Part shown: positions 1 to 8,795 of the stretch, piece after piece
Layout of the letters: each line of letters begins with the position of its first letter
Numbering within the stretch: the stretch's first letter is position 1
DNA from: Conidiobolus coronatus NRRL 28638
Lineage: Eukaryota; Entomophthoromycota; Entomophthoromycetes; Entomophthorales; Conidiobolaceae
DNA: 25,041 nucleotides
Assembly: GCA_001566745.1 (NCBI GenBank)
Contig: KQ964544.1
Span: forward strand, 54,875 to 79,915
Reading direction: 5' to 3'
Notes under the pieces: generated by a model
Databases searched by the model: none
Told to the model about the DNA's origin: nothing
Seen by the model: only the letters and a program-made list of their open reading frames with translations
Program-made: the position numbers and the translations under genes

Positions 1-16
1 AATTTGCTTTTAATTA

Positions 17-25
17 TTATGGGAT
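17..25 (-). promoter_or_regulatory. ATCCCATAA core-promoter-like element (gene lies left of window)
   Basis: The plus strand reads TTATGGGAT, so the minus strand carries ATCCCATAA, identical to the element found 61-97 nt before several start codons in this window. Its orientation predicts a minus-strand gene starting to the left of base 1, which cannot be seen here. Function is inferred from recurrence only. Confidence 0.45.
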
Positions 26-221
26 TTAAATTGTTTTGAGCAGTCTCAAAACTATCAAAACTACTTTCTATATTAGTTACCAACTTTAAAACCCCTGATT
101 AAAATTACTAGTTGTTATTATTAAAGAGCAAATAGATATATAATCAAACTATCGCCATTTAAACTATATTTATTTAGCATGCGCTATTAAACTAGCTATA
201 TATGATTAATGTGTATTAATA

Positions 222-875
222 TCATTTGCAATTCTTTTTTACCCAGTTGTTTAATTCAGCCATACACTTTAACCGATCCTTCTTTGTAAACCCTGTCGCT
301 ATACCACTAGTTGATGGTGCAGCGAACATTTTACAACCTAGAGTTTTATTTTCAAAATCAAATTGAAAACCTGGTACTATAGATTTTTTCATATCTTTGA
401 TAAAGTATCTATATACCGCATACCCTAAAAAGCAACAAACTTGAGGCTTATATTCTATGATTTTTTGTTTTAAAATTGGGACACCATTCCTGAGCTCATC
501 TTTGCTCAAATCGCTCATACTAACGGTGGGTCTAACACACAAATTAGTTAGCCCATATCCATATTCTTCAAGGATCCTCTCGTCATCTTCGCAAGTCAAT
601 TTGCTAGAAATAAGTCCAGATTCAAATAATAACGACCAGAATAAGTTCCTGGGATTAGAAAAATGTCTACCTTTTTGACTACTTAGAACTCCAGGATTAA
701 TACCAATAAACAGGATTTTCATTGACTGATTTAATCGATCAGGAAGTAATGGTAAATCTCTATGTATAACCTTTTGATTAATAGTTTTCTTAGGCTTGTC
801 TTGAACTTTAAATCCTGTTTTATTCAATATTCTAGATGGTCTTCTAAGTGCTGATGTCTGAGTAGAATTTTTCAT
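222..875 (-). CDS. TDG: Mismatch-specific uracil/thymine DNA glycosylase (UDG family 2, TDG/Mug/Thp1-like)
   Basis: Intron-less ORF of 217 aa. It is a base-excision-repair enzyme that flips out and cleaves uracil or thymine opposite guanine, expected in the nucleus. The family-2 first motif GINPG is at residues 58-62, with Asn60 as the activating residue of the family. It is followed by the conserved G-H/R-F-x-N-P-x-N-x-FW segment at 69-80. The YGYGLTNL segment (105-112) matches the family's YGIGFTNM-type strand, and AAPSTSG (185-191) sits where TDG has its MPSSSAR insertion loop. The first about 50 residues are basic, Ser/Thr-rich and probably disordered, as in TDG. The start is the only ATG compatible with the N-terminal extension. 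It is transcribed divergently from MZM1 across a 607-base spacer. No ATCCCATAA element is seen 60-100 nt before its start. Confidence 0.93.
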   Translation of the reverse strand: MKNSTQTSALRRPSRILNKTGFKVQDKPKKTINQKVIHRDLPLLPDRLNQSMKILFIGINPGVLSSQKGRHFSNPRNLFWSLLFESGLISSKLTCEDDERILEEYGYGLTNLCVRPTVSMSDLSKDELRNGVPILKQKIIEYKPQVCCFLGYAVYRYFIKDMKKSIVPGFQFDFENKTLGCKMFAAPSTSGIATGFTKKDRLKCMAELNNWVKKNCK

Positions 876-1482
876 CTATTGAATGTAATCAAATATATAA
901 AAATATACTTAGGATAAGATTAATAGCTTAAATATATTTTATCAGTACAGACTAAATGCAAATTAGAGACTACTTCAATTTTAACTTCCTATACAGTCAC
1001 GAGCCTAATTTTAATATTCAATAAATGCGATTTACGCTTGAGATAGAACTTTAGTAAATGAAACAATGGTTATATAGTTATAGTAAAATATTATTAAATG
1101 GTACAAAAAGTATTATAAAATTAATCCAGATTATATTCTAAAAATAAAAGTATTTGTTGAGCTAAAAATATTATCTATTATAAGCTTTTATTAAGCATAT
1201 TATATTACTATTTTTAAAGATTATTTAGATCCAATTCTTCAGAATAAAAATATCTATATCAAAATAAATCTCCTATAGCATCTTTTACTTCCCTAAGCTA
1301 TTCTTTTTGTCAATTAAAAAAATATTTGTATGAGTAAATTTTAGTTAGTTTGAATTTGACAAATTATAAGATCTAATCACAAAAAAATCCCATAATTTTT
1401 AACTAATCCTATAGAATCGGTTTTGAATGGGTAAAAATGGACTAAGTTTTATAGATAAAGTTGTAAATTAATATAATATAAG
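876..1482. other. AT-rich divergent intergenic spacer
   Basis: Spacer between the divergent glycosylase and MZM1 genes. Apart from the promoter-like element at 1387-1395, I see no ORF, RNA gene or repeat. It presumably holds both promoters. Confidence 0.7.
1387..1395 (+). promoter_or_regulatory. ATCCCATAA element upstream of MZM1
   Basis: Exact ATCCCATAA on the plus strand, followed by a T-run, ending 88 nt before the MZM1 start codon. Orientation and spacing match the elements before the cyclophilin, HSP10, NMNAT, ABD1 and CENP-W genes. The role as a core-promoter element is inferred. Confidence 0.6.
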
Positions 1483-2071
1483 ATGAGCTTAAATCAAAGA
1501 GTTGTTAGAAGTTATAGAGATATTTTAAAAACTACTAAAAAAGTTTTTCAACGTAAATAAGCTACTAATTAATCAAAATTAACGCTAACCAATTTCTTTT
1601 ATTTTAAATAGATGATGCCCCTACTATTTTAGGTATATATTATTATTACTAACTATAAACTTATTATTAATGTTATTTCATTTAGCTGCTAGAAATCAAA
1701 TTCGCTCTGAATTTTATCGTTTAGAAAATGAAAAAGATAATGAAAAAATAGAACAAGTAATTAAATTCTTCAGCATATTTTACATATATTAATTTTATTT
1801 AGGCTTTAAGCTACTGCCATGAAGTAAAGGAAACTCTTGTTAAAAATGTAGTCCAAGCTACTCCTTTAGACTCTGAAAATGATCCATATGCATACAGTAA
1901 TTGTTAAATAGACCAAATATATACAATATACTAAATATTTACATTTTAATAGAGGTCCACATTGCTAACGATACTGAAATCAATGATAATGAAACTATTA
2001 GACAAAAAATGAAAGCTAAAAACCGCCAATTAAATAACGGATCAGTTAAAAAATGCTGTGGCTCCAATTAA
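1483..2071 (+). CDS. MZM1: LYR-motif mitochondrial complex III assembly factor (Mzm1/LYRM7)
   Basis: Spliced from five exons, 1483-1552, 1612-1632, 1686-1756, 1803-1896 and 1953-2071, giving 124 aa. Mzm1/LYRM7 is a mitochondrial matrix chaperone that stabilises the Rieske iron-sulfur protein Rip1 before it is inserted into cytochrome bc1. The LYR-type tripeptide is SYR at residues 10-12 (VVRSYRDIL), followed by the basic TTKKVF helix. LAARNQIRSEF matches the Mzm1 helix with LLAARAKMRS. The C-terminal DTEINDNETI (92-101) is almost the same as the Mzm1 signature DTELGDNETI, which distinguishes this gene from other LYR proteins. Intron phases join without breaking the frame, and two introns carry TACTAAC- or GCTAAC-type branch sites. 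Exon 2 is only 21 nt. The low coding density hides this gene from simple ORF searches. Confidence 0.92.
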
Positions 2072-2481
2072 AATATATTTAACTAATAAAGAATTACAAC
2101 TAATATTATTTATCAACAATCTAAATCATTTATAGTAAAAGTACGTCTAATATGGTAATGTCATATCTAGATTGACTGATATTGGTGTTAGCTAGCTTTG
2201 CACATAACTACCATCATATAAAAGCTCAATAGCTCAATATTGTCATAGTTAATAATAGCGTTAATTAAAATCAAATATAATTATCTTAATTGTTAAAACT
2301 ACTGTTATTAAATACATAGATATTTTTATATTTACTTTTTAAATGAAATAAACCTTTTTTGCAAATATGTCTTATTAATACAATTGATTTAAAATTATCC
2401 CACAATCAAATTTTAAGAAATTAACAGTTTATATATTTATTTCCAAGGTCTCAAAAAGAATGCTTAGTAGTACTGGTAAGA
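2072..2481. other. AT-rich spacer between two plus-strand genes
   Basis: Holds the 3' region of MZM1 and the promoter of the cyclophilin gene, including the element at 2397-2405. Nothing else recognisable. Confidence 0.65.
2397..2405 (+). promoter_or_regulatory. ATCCCACAA element upstream of the cyclophilin gene
   Basis: ATCCCACAA, one mismatch to the ATCCCATAA consensus, ending 77 nt before the ATG at 2482. Same strand and spacing as the other copies. Function is inferred. Confidence 0.5.
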
Positions 2482-3338
2482 ATGACTCAAGTATATTTAG
2501 AAATTACAGTTGGAGATTTTGAAAATCATAAAAATTTAACTAAGCAATATGAATTAGGCTTGGAATTTTTAAAAACTAAAGCTAAATGGGTTTATGACGA
2601 AGGCGAAGATAAAAATGGTGTTAAAGTTTTTAATGAAGAGCAAGTTGCTACTTTGAGCTCTATGGTTCAATCTGATCCTAGCTATAAAGACAAGGTAATA
2701 AAGATTTTATCACACTTTTATTACGCTAACTTCTCACTAGGGCGAGCTTATATTCAACCAACCAGAATCTCTTCCAAAGCGCAAACTAGTTTTTGAATTA
2801 CATTCTGACTGTCCCAAAACAAGCGATAATTTCAAGCATTTGTGCTTAGGAGATAAAGGTCTCTCAAAATCTGCTAAAAAGCCTCTTCATTTCTTGAATA
2901 CTAAATGCTTCAGACTTGTTCCTAATTACATCTTGCAAGGAGGCGACGTCACAAGAGGTAAAGTAATATTTTTACATATTGATACGATTTTTAACACAAA
3001 TAATAGGCGATGGATCAGGTGGTGATTCTATCTATAATGGAAAATTCAATGACGAAAAACCAGGTCTTAAAAAAGAGTTCGATCGCTTTGGCTTGTTAGC
3101 AATGGCCAACTCTGGCAAAAACTCCAATACATCCCAGTTTTTCATAACTTTGCCAAAGCCAAATATCAGCTCACCAACCGAAATTCAGCAACATTTTGCC
3201 AAATTAAAGGGCAAATATGTAGTATTCGGCCATTTAGTCAATCCCATCGAAGATTTGAATATTTTTAACGATATACCTGTTAATGGAGAGACCCCTAAAA
3301 CAGAAATCACGATATCAGACAGTGGCATTGTTAATTAA
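2482..3338 (+). CDS. Divergent cyclophilin-type peptidyl-prolyl cis-trans isomerase with an N-terminal insertion
   Basis: Three exons, 2482-2694, 2741-2957 and 3007-3338, encode 253 aa. Cyclophilins catalyse prolyl cis-trans isomerisation. The core is clear: KLVFELHSDCPKTSDNF (86-102), CFRLVPNYILQGGDVTRG (127-144), LLAMANSG, SQFFITL and VVFGH. Arg129 matches the catalytic Arg55 of human CypA, Gln137 matches Gln63, and the SQFF Phe matches Phe113. Phe60 is replaced by Tyr134. The CypA Trp121 region is replaced by a loop about 14 residues longer (PNISSPTEIQQHFAKLKG), and His126 becomes Tyr, so cyclosporin binding is probably weak. About 75 residues separate the apparent first strand (VYLEITVGD, 4-12) from the second, much more than in single-domain cyclophilins. 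The insert resembles nothing I know; PPIL6-like proteins also have N-terminal extensions. I see no signal peptide. Confidence 0.88.
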
Positions 3339-4096
3339 ACAGCTAAACTTCTCTCTAGCATATTTTTAGTATTCATATATGAGTAATTCTGGTTAATTTG
3401 ATTCAAATTTTGTAAGACTCAGTTCAAAATTTTTATTTTTTATAACCAAGTTTTCATCTTATATAGTCGTTATTCAATAGAGAATTGATAATAATATCGT
3501 ATTAACATATTATATTATCAACTTTGACTAATAAAAGATACTCTTTAATAAGCTTTAAGCAACTATAAATCAAAAATATTTTTAATTTTCCATATAAAAA
3601 ATTTTGGTCAAATTTGTCCTCGTTTTAACTAGAATTTTTCATATATAATTTTTACACTTTATCCAAACATATAACATTTATAATATAACGATTATTTTAA
3701 TTATCATGAAGCGATAATGAATATATTAAGCCCAATCTTTTTTAATTTATACAAAAATAGGTCAATTCCATTCTAAGGTTTGAAAAATTATGATTATTAT
3801 ATTTATTTTAGCATGAAGGTAGTTGAAATATAAATACAGTCTAGTATGACTATTTACCCCTTTATGTTATTAAATTTAACCAATAACATAATATCAAATT
3901 TCATTTTTTCAACTCTTCATAACTCAGTTTAATTTTAGCAAGACGAAATAGAATAAGAGGTCAGATTGAACTGTATATATATTAGCTTTTAAATTTGAAA
4001 ATATTGAATAATTGATTTATTAAAATTATCTTACAAATTAGCATTACAACTTGTAATGAAAATAGTATGTACTTTATGCGATTAAATAAAATTTGT
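3339..4096. other. AT-rich convergent intergenic spacer
   Basis: Between the convergent cyclophilin and PH-protein genes. I read both strands and found no ORF with coding character, no RNA gene and no copy of the promoter-like element, as expected for a region with only 3' ends. Confidence 0.7.
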
Positions 4097-6784
4097 TTAA
4101 TCCCAATGTCCTTTTCTTTGCCAATAATCGATAGAAATCTGTATCATGCGTCCCCAATGATCAGCTTCTAAACGAGTCCTAGCCAAAAATATCCTTTTGT
4201 CGCCTGCTCCTCTCTCTGAGCCTTTTGACCAGTTCCATGGCCAGAAACTACGATGCCCAAGTTGGAACAAGCGATAGAAAGAATCCCAGCAATTACCCAT
4301 TCTTGATCTTTTCTTACGACGTTTTTCGCTAGGCCAAAGGTAACTCAAGTGAGATTTGTATACTGTAAATATACAGTCCTCTTCTCTATCCGTGATGGTA
4401 AGCTGATCTGGGTAATAGCATGGCAAAGTTTGGCTAACAGAGTATGCCAAATCTGGTTTGAACTTGGTGTAGATAAAGCAATTCTTCAACGGAAGAGTAA
4501 CTAAATGAGAATATTTGTAATTTCTAGAATGTAAAAATTGTCTTGTATCTTCCAAAAAGTTCATTCTTGAGTTAACTGAGCCGCTTTCTGATTCAGGATT
4601 TGCATTTGTATTTACATCAACGTTATACGGTGCTGTAGTAGGCTCAAAAAAATGAATTGCATCTAAAGTTAGTACTACCATCATTTTAACGAAAATAGAA
4701 TGCACTCGATGCTTTACAAATAATACACCAGTCTTCAGAACTGGATATGGGCTTTTATGATCGAAATATGTCCACAAAGAAGGATTAGCCAAAGTCCCAA
4801 CAGGGTCTAAATATCCATGAGTTGGAACATCAGAAATATCTACATTATGGGTAGGAGATGAAACATGAACTAATTGCTGGTTAAATTGGCAGTATTCAAC
4901 AAATTGCTCGTGTTTTGTCTGCATGTACTGCTTCCAGTAGTCAATTAGCTGGTTAAGATTATACACCCATTCGTCTACTGCTGCAAAGTTCCACACTTCA
5001 AAAAAGATAGATTCATCGTTTACTAGTATTATTTCAATCCATGGGTTTCTACTTCGGGATCCTGATTGCTCTACATGCTGAACTTTGCTAATTTCTTTGA
5101 AGTCAAGCAACCCATCTACATTTCTCAACAGTCTCAAATCATTGGTTAAATCTTCATTATTTGGATCTTTGCATAAGCCACGAAGCTTTGGTAGAGGCGG
5201 TCTTTGAGAGGGTGTTATAGCACAACTTGGCAGAGTAACGCTTGGGTTCAGTAGTACACTTGATGATGTACTTGATGTTAGTAAAGCTTTTTTGTAATTT
5301 TTAGAAAATTTCCATGATGATGTATAAGTCATAAAATGGCTAAATGTAGAGATATAATAAGGCTGACCTTCTCTCAAATTACCTGTCAGTTTTCTATCTA
5401 AAAACGAAAATGTGGCTTTTTCCTTATTTAATCCACGAAATATCATAAATCCTTCAGAAGGATATGGCTCTAGCATTCTTGTAACCTTTAGGATGGGATT
5501 TGATTTGGTTAATATATGTAATTCATGCGTATGCTCAATAAGCTGAGGTGAAACAACATAATCCGAGATAGAATTTGTTATAGTAGAACCGTTTGGTTCA
5601 GGAACCCATTCAAACGCATCCAATCTCTTCCATGTTACACCTGGAGGATCTTGAGACTGCCATCTTAGTACAAGCGCTTCGCCTTGAGGATCGTCCTGTA
5701 AAGCTTGCATTACCGTATCTCTTACCTCCCACACGGTAAGATCTCTTTTATTTACAAAAACTTGAATTCTATAACTAACTTCTGGAATAAAAACAGTTAT
5801 TTGATTTGGGATTGGCAATGGCTTGCACATGTATTTATGAATCCATAAATACCACTTTTTTGCTATCTTTGGTGTTGGAAATTGGATAATATATGCTATA
5901 GTATGTGGATTAGTGTCGTCTTCAAACAAAGTTACTGCTAGAGTATATTCCAATGGACTAAATACAGATAACCCCAAATTAGTAGAGTCTAACCCAAGAG
6001 ATAAAAATAAGCTATTATGTGCTTTATAAAACTTTATCTCTTTTTCATTGCAAACCAAGCATAACTCTTTCCATGCAAGACTACGTTTTTCAATGCTATT
6101 TAACTTCTCTTTTTGATATCCGCCAGACCCTACATATCCAGTTTTAGCAACTTCTATTCTAACTAAAGCTCTGGATTTTAATGAAGTATTGGGGAATATG
6201 GGGTTTAAATCCACAGTCCCTTCACTAATTTGAATAGAAGTATGAGGAACTGAAATTGGACTGAGTGGAGTGTTATTGGAAGCGGAAGGGAAAGAATAAG
6301 AAGTTTCAGAGAATAAATTAGGAAACACAAAATTTGAAGTAGTAGATCTTGATATTGGAGCAGGAGATGGAACATTAGGAGATAAGCTATAAATGGGTTA
6401 GTTAAATTAAAATGTAGAGTATCTATATATTTACAATAAATTCAAATTGTTATTTGTATGTATAGTAGGAGATAAAATTGATTCGCGCCCCACACTATGC
6501 TTTCTATTAGGATAAGTACCTCTAATTGATCCTTGTGGATGATATTGGGTAGAAAAACTTTGGTGCGTTGTAGATAAAGTATCGGAATTCAGAGTAGGTG
6601 ATAAATTTACATCACTGTCAGTAGTTCTTAGTTTGGTTAAAGAAAAAGAATGCGTTTTTTTAAACCAGTAATCATAAGGCGGTCCTATAAATACCCTTGA
6701 TCTTAATGCTGAAGCTTGCTCATTATTGTTATCAGATGTATCTTGCTCAAACCTAATAGTTGGTGGAGCTCTTTGCTGAGTCAT
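4097..6784 (-). CDS. Multi-PH-domain protein, Spo71/Mug56-like
   Basis: Two exons, 6435-6784 and 4097-6386, separated by a 48-nt intron with a CTAACCCATTTATAG 3' end, give 879 aa. The first about 185 residues are Ser/Thr/Asn/Pro-rich and probably disordered. A PH-like segment follows (about 186-306, ending in a Trp-rich helix with KKWYLWIHKYM). A middle globular region contains another Trp-bearing PH-type terminal helix (DEWVYNLNQLIDYW). A C-terminal PH-like region (about 665-879) ends in TRLEADHWGRMIQISI, the classic final helix with conserved Trp. Repeated PH-type folds in a fungal protein of this size suit the Spo71/Mug56 family, which acts at the prospore (forespore) membrane in sporulation. 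This assignment comes from remembered architecture and is moderate. Unlike most neighbours it has no ATCCCATAA element before its start, which would fit stage-specific expression. Confidence 0.6.
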
Positions 6785-7950
6785 ATATGAATATTAGTTT
6801 ATTATTAATTAAAAATAGGACAATATTAATTAAGAATTAAAACTTTATTAAAAAGAAGAATGCTAGTTTTTATAACTTTTTATCAATTGAAAGAGGGTTT
6901 ATATAGGAACAAATTCTGAATAGAGGGAGTTGTAAATTTGGGCTTAAATAAGCTTATTAAGTGTAAAATTAAATCAGCTTAATTAATTTTAGATAATGCT
7001 TGATTAAGAAATAATTTAAGCTATCGTCTTTAGTGTATTTAATGATAATGTAACCTGTTATAAAATGCTACTTCATAGTTTTAATTTCGATTTAAATGAG
7101 CTAGAAATGATAGAAATCTGATATTTGTCTTAAATATTAATGGTAAATACTAACTTCAGTTCCTCTTTGCTATTGTCATTATGAAAATAGAGGATTTAAT
7201 GGCAAAACAAAATGGCTCTATTAATCATCATATGATGGTAGTAATTAATAGTTTTAATCAATTATATATTAATGGAATTTTAAAGTTTGTTTGAGAGATA
7301 TTCTTTTAATGGGGTAATAAAATCCCCTTTATGGAGTGAGTCGAAATGAATTCTTAATATGATCAAAAATTGAAGATCGAAAAAGCTAGTAAAGTAGCTA
7401 GAATAGTATTTCGCCATTACGGAGATTGGCTAAAGATAGTGATTTTATTTTACTTTAACAAGAACATCATTTCCATCTCAAAAATATTCATTTGGTAAAA
7501 CTTTCACTTTTGTATTTTTGTAAAATTACAAAATTAGTTAACATTCTTCAACTATTTATGAACAGTTTTTAAATATTAATGAAAATTTAAATAATTTCAA
7601 AAGATATCTATGTAATATTATACAATATTAACCAATTATTTTTAGCTGATTATGGATAATATATATAATCTAAAAGCCATAGCATATAACTAAGTATATC
7701 ACAAATCTTATCAAGTTTATTTATTAATATAAAGCTATTATGAAAAGAAGCATATTTAGATAAAGTAGTAAAATTCATTAATGCCCTTATGTTAGTAAAC
7801 AATTGTTCATAGTCACATTTATTATATTATAAATTATATTTATATTCAAAATCAACGTTAATAATCTTTGATTAAAAAGGAGCAAAATATTAATATTGGT
7901 TATAGCTATAATATTATAGTGTTTACAATTTATTATTAGTAATAAGTTAA
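6785..7950. other. AT-rich spacer with one unexplained GC-richer island (7305-7440)
   Basis: Between the PH-protein start and the HSP10 stop. Most is featureless AT-rich DNA. The island at about 7305-7440 holds a 45-codon minus-strand ATG ORF (7280-7417) and an overlapping plus-strand frame open from 7357 to a TAA near 7499. The plus frame has no ATG and begins just after a stop (ATG AAT TCT TAA at 7346-7357). The two frames overlap antisense, so at most one is real, and I recognise neither. Confidence 0.4.
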
Positions 7951-8259
7951 TTAGTGTTCCAAAATGGCTAAGATATCATCTTCTCTAACAATTAAATGTT
8001 CTTCATTTTGGAATTCGACGGGGGTACCACCATACTTGGAGAGTAAAACGTGGTCGCCTTCCTTAACAGTGAGGGGAATGACGCTACCGTCGGCCTTGGT
8101 GATACCTTTACCAACAGCAATAACCTTACCAGTGTTATCAGCTTCTTGGGCCTTGGTAGGAATGAAAACACCAGAGGCGGTTTGTGTGGTGGGCTTAACC
8201 TTTTGGATTAAGATGCGGTCAGCTAAGGGGATGAGCTTTTTAATTTGACGAGCAGCCAT
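7951..8259 (-). CDS. HSP10: Mitochondrial co-chaperonin HSP10 (GroES family)
   Basis: Single-exon ORF of 102 aa, the usual length of mitochondrial HSP10. A heptamer of this protein caps HSP60 in the mitochondrial matrix to close the folding chamber. Visible family features are IPLADRILIQ (residues 10-19), the mobile loop with its hydrophobic tripeptide (TASGVFIP, about 24-31), GKVIAVGKG, VKEGDHVLLSKYGGTPV and the C-terminal EDDILAIL. The ATG at 8259 is chosen because it gives MAARQIKK, the normal N-terminus. The open frame continues 17 codons further up, but those residues (YHNNQK) look non-coding. No cleavable presequence is present, as is usual for HSP10. Codons are visibly richer in C/G-ending synonyms than in neighbours other than the ArgRS gene, suggesting high expression. 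Confidence 0.97.
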   Translation of the reverse strand: MAARQIKKLIPLADRILIQKVKPTTQTASGVFIPTKAQEADNTGKVIAVGKGITKADGSVIPLTVKEGDHVLLSKYGGTPVEFQNEEHLIVREDDILAILEH

Positions 8260-8795
8260 TACTATATATTTTTGATTGTTATGATATACAATTTGACTAT
8301 TGACAATCAATTAGAAAATAATAAATAATGTGACATAATTCACTTTTTTATTATGGGATATATTATTTTAATGGATAAGAACATTTCAGATGAAATCTAG
8401 AAGTTTCTCATTTACTATATTTTCACATAATCTAATCAATGATTTTGAGTAAATATATGATTTGAAATCAATAATTGAGATAAAAGTTTCAGAGTATATA
8501 GCTTTGACGATGTTCAATTTGTAATGATAAATGCTGACTTTATAAAATTCTCAACTAATTTAGATTTTACAAAATATTGAGAGCAACATTAATATTTCTT
8601 ATACAAGAAAGTATACTGTGGTATAAAATTACTGTTAAAAATATTCAGCAGAGTGTAATCACACTGCAATCATAAAATTGATAGAATAAAAACAAGTGAA
8701 TTATACAATGAAAATGTTTATAATTTAAATTTTAATGTATTTCTACGGATATTGTAACAATATGTCAAAAATGAAGCGGGGGGATTAAACGGAAT
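8260..8795. other. AT-rich spacer, HSP10 promoter region
   Basis: Between the HSP10 start and the arginyl-tRNA synthetase stop, both on the minus strand. Only the element at 8351-8359 is recognisable. Confidence 0.65.
8351..8359 (-). promoter_or_regulatory. ATCCCATAA element upstream of HSP10
   Basis: Exact ATCCCATAA on the minus strand (TTATGGGAT on plus), 92 nt before the HSP10 start and oriented with the gene. Inferred core-promoter element. Confidence 0.6.

Noticed and set aside
457-678. Plus-strand 73-codon ORF
   Set aside because: Antisense to the DNA glycosylase gene, whose motifs are clear; composition shows no family features.
7346-7357. In-frame TAA after ATG AAT TCT read as glutamine (ciliate-like code)
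   Set aside because: All recognised genes here end at TAA or TAG where family proteins end, and no conserved position uses them as sense codons.
7964-8248. Plus-strand 94-codon ORF
   Set aside because: Antisense shadow of the HSP10 gene.
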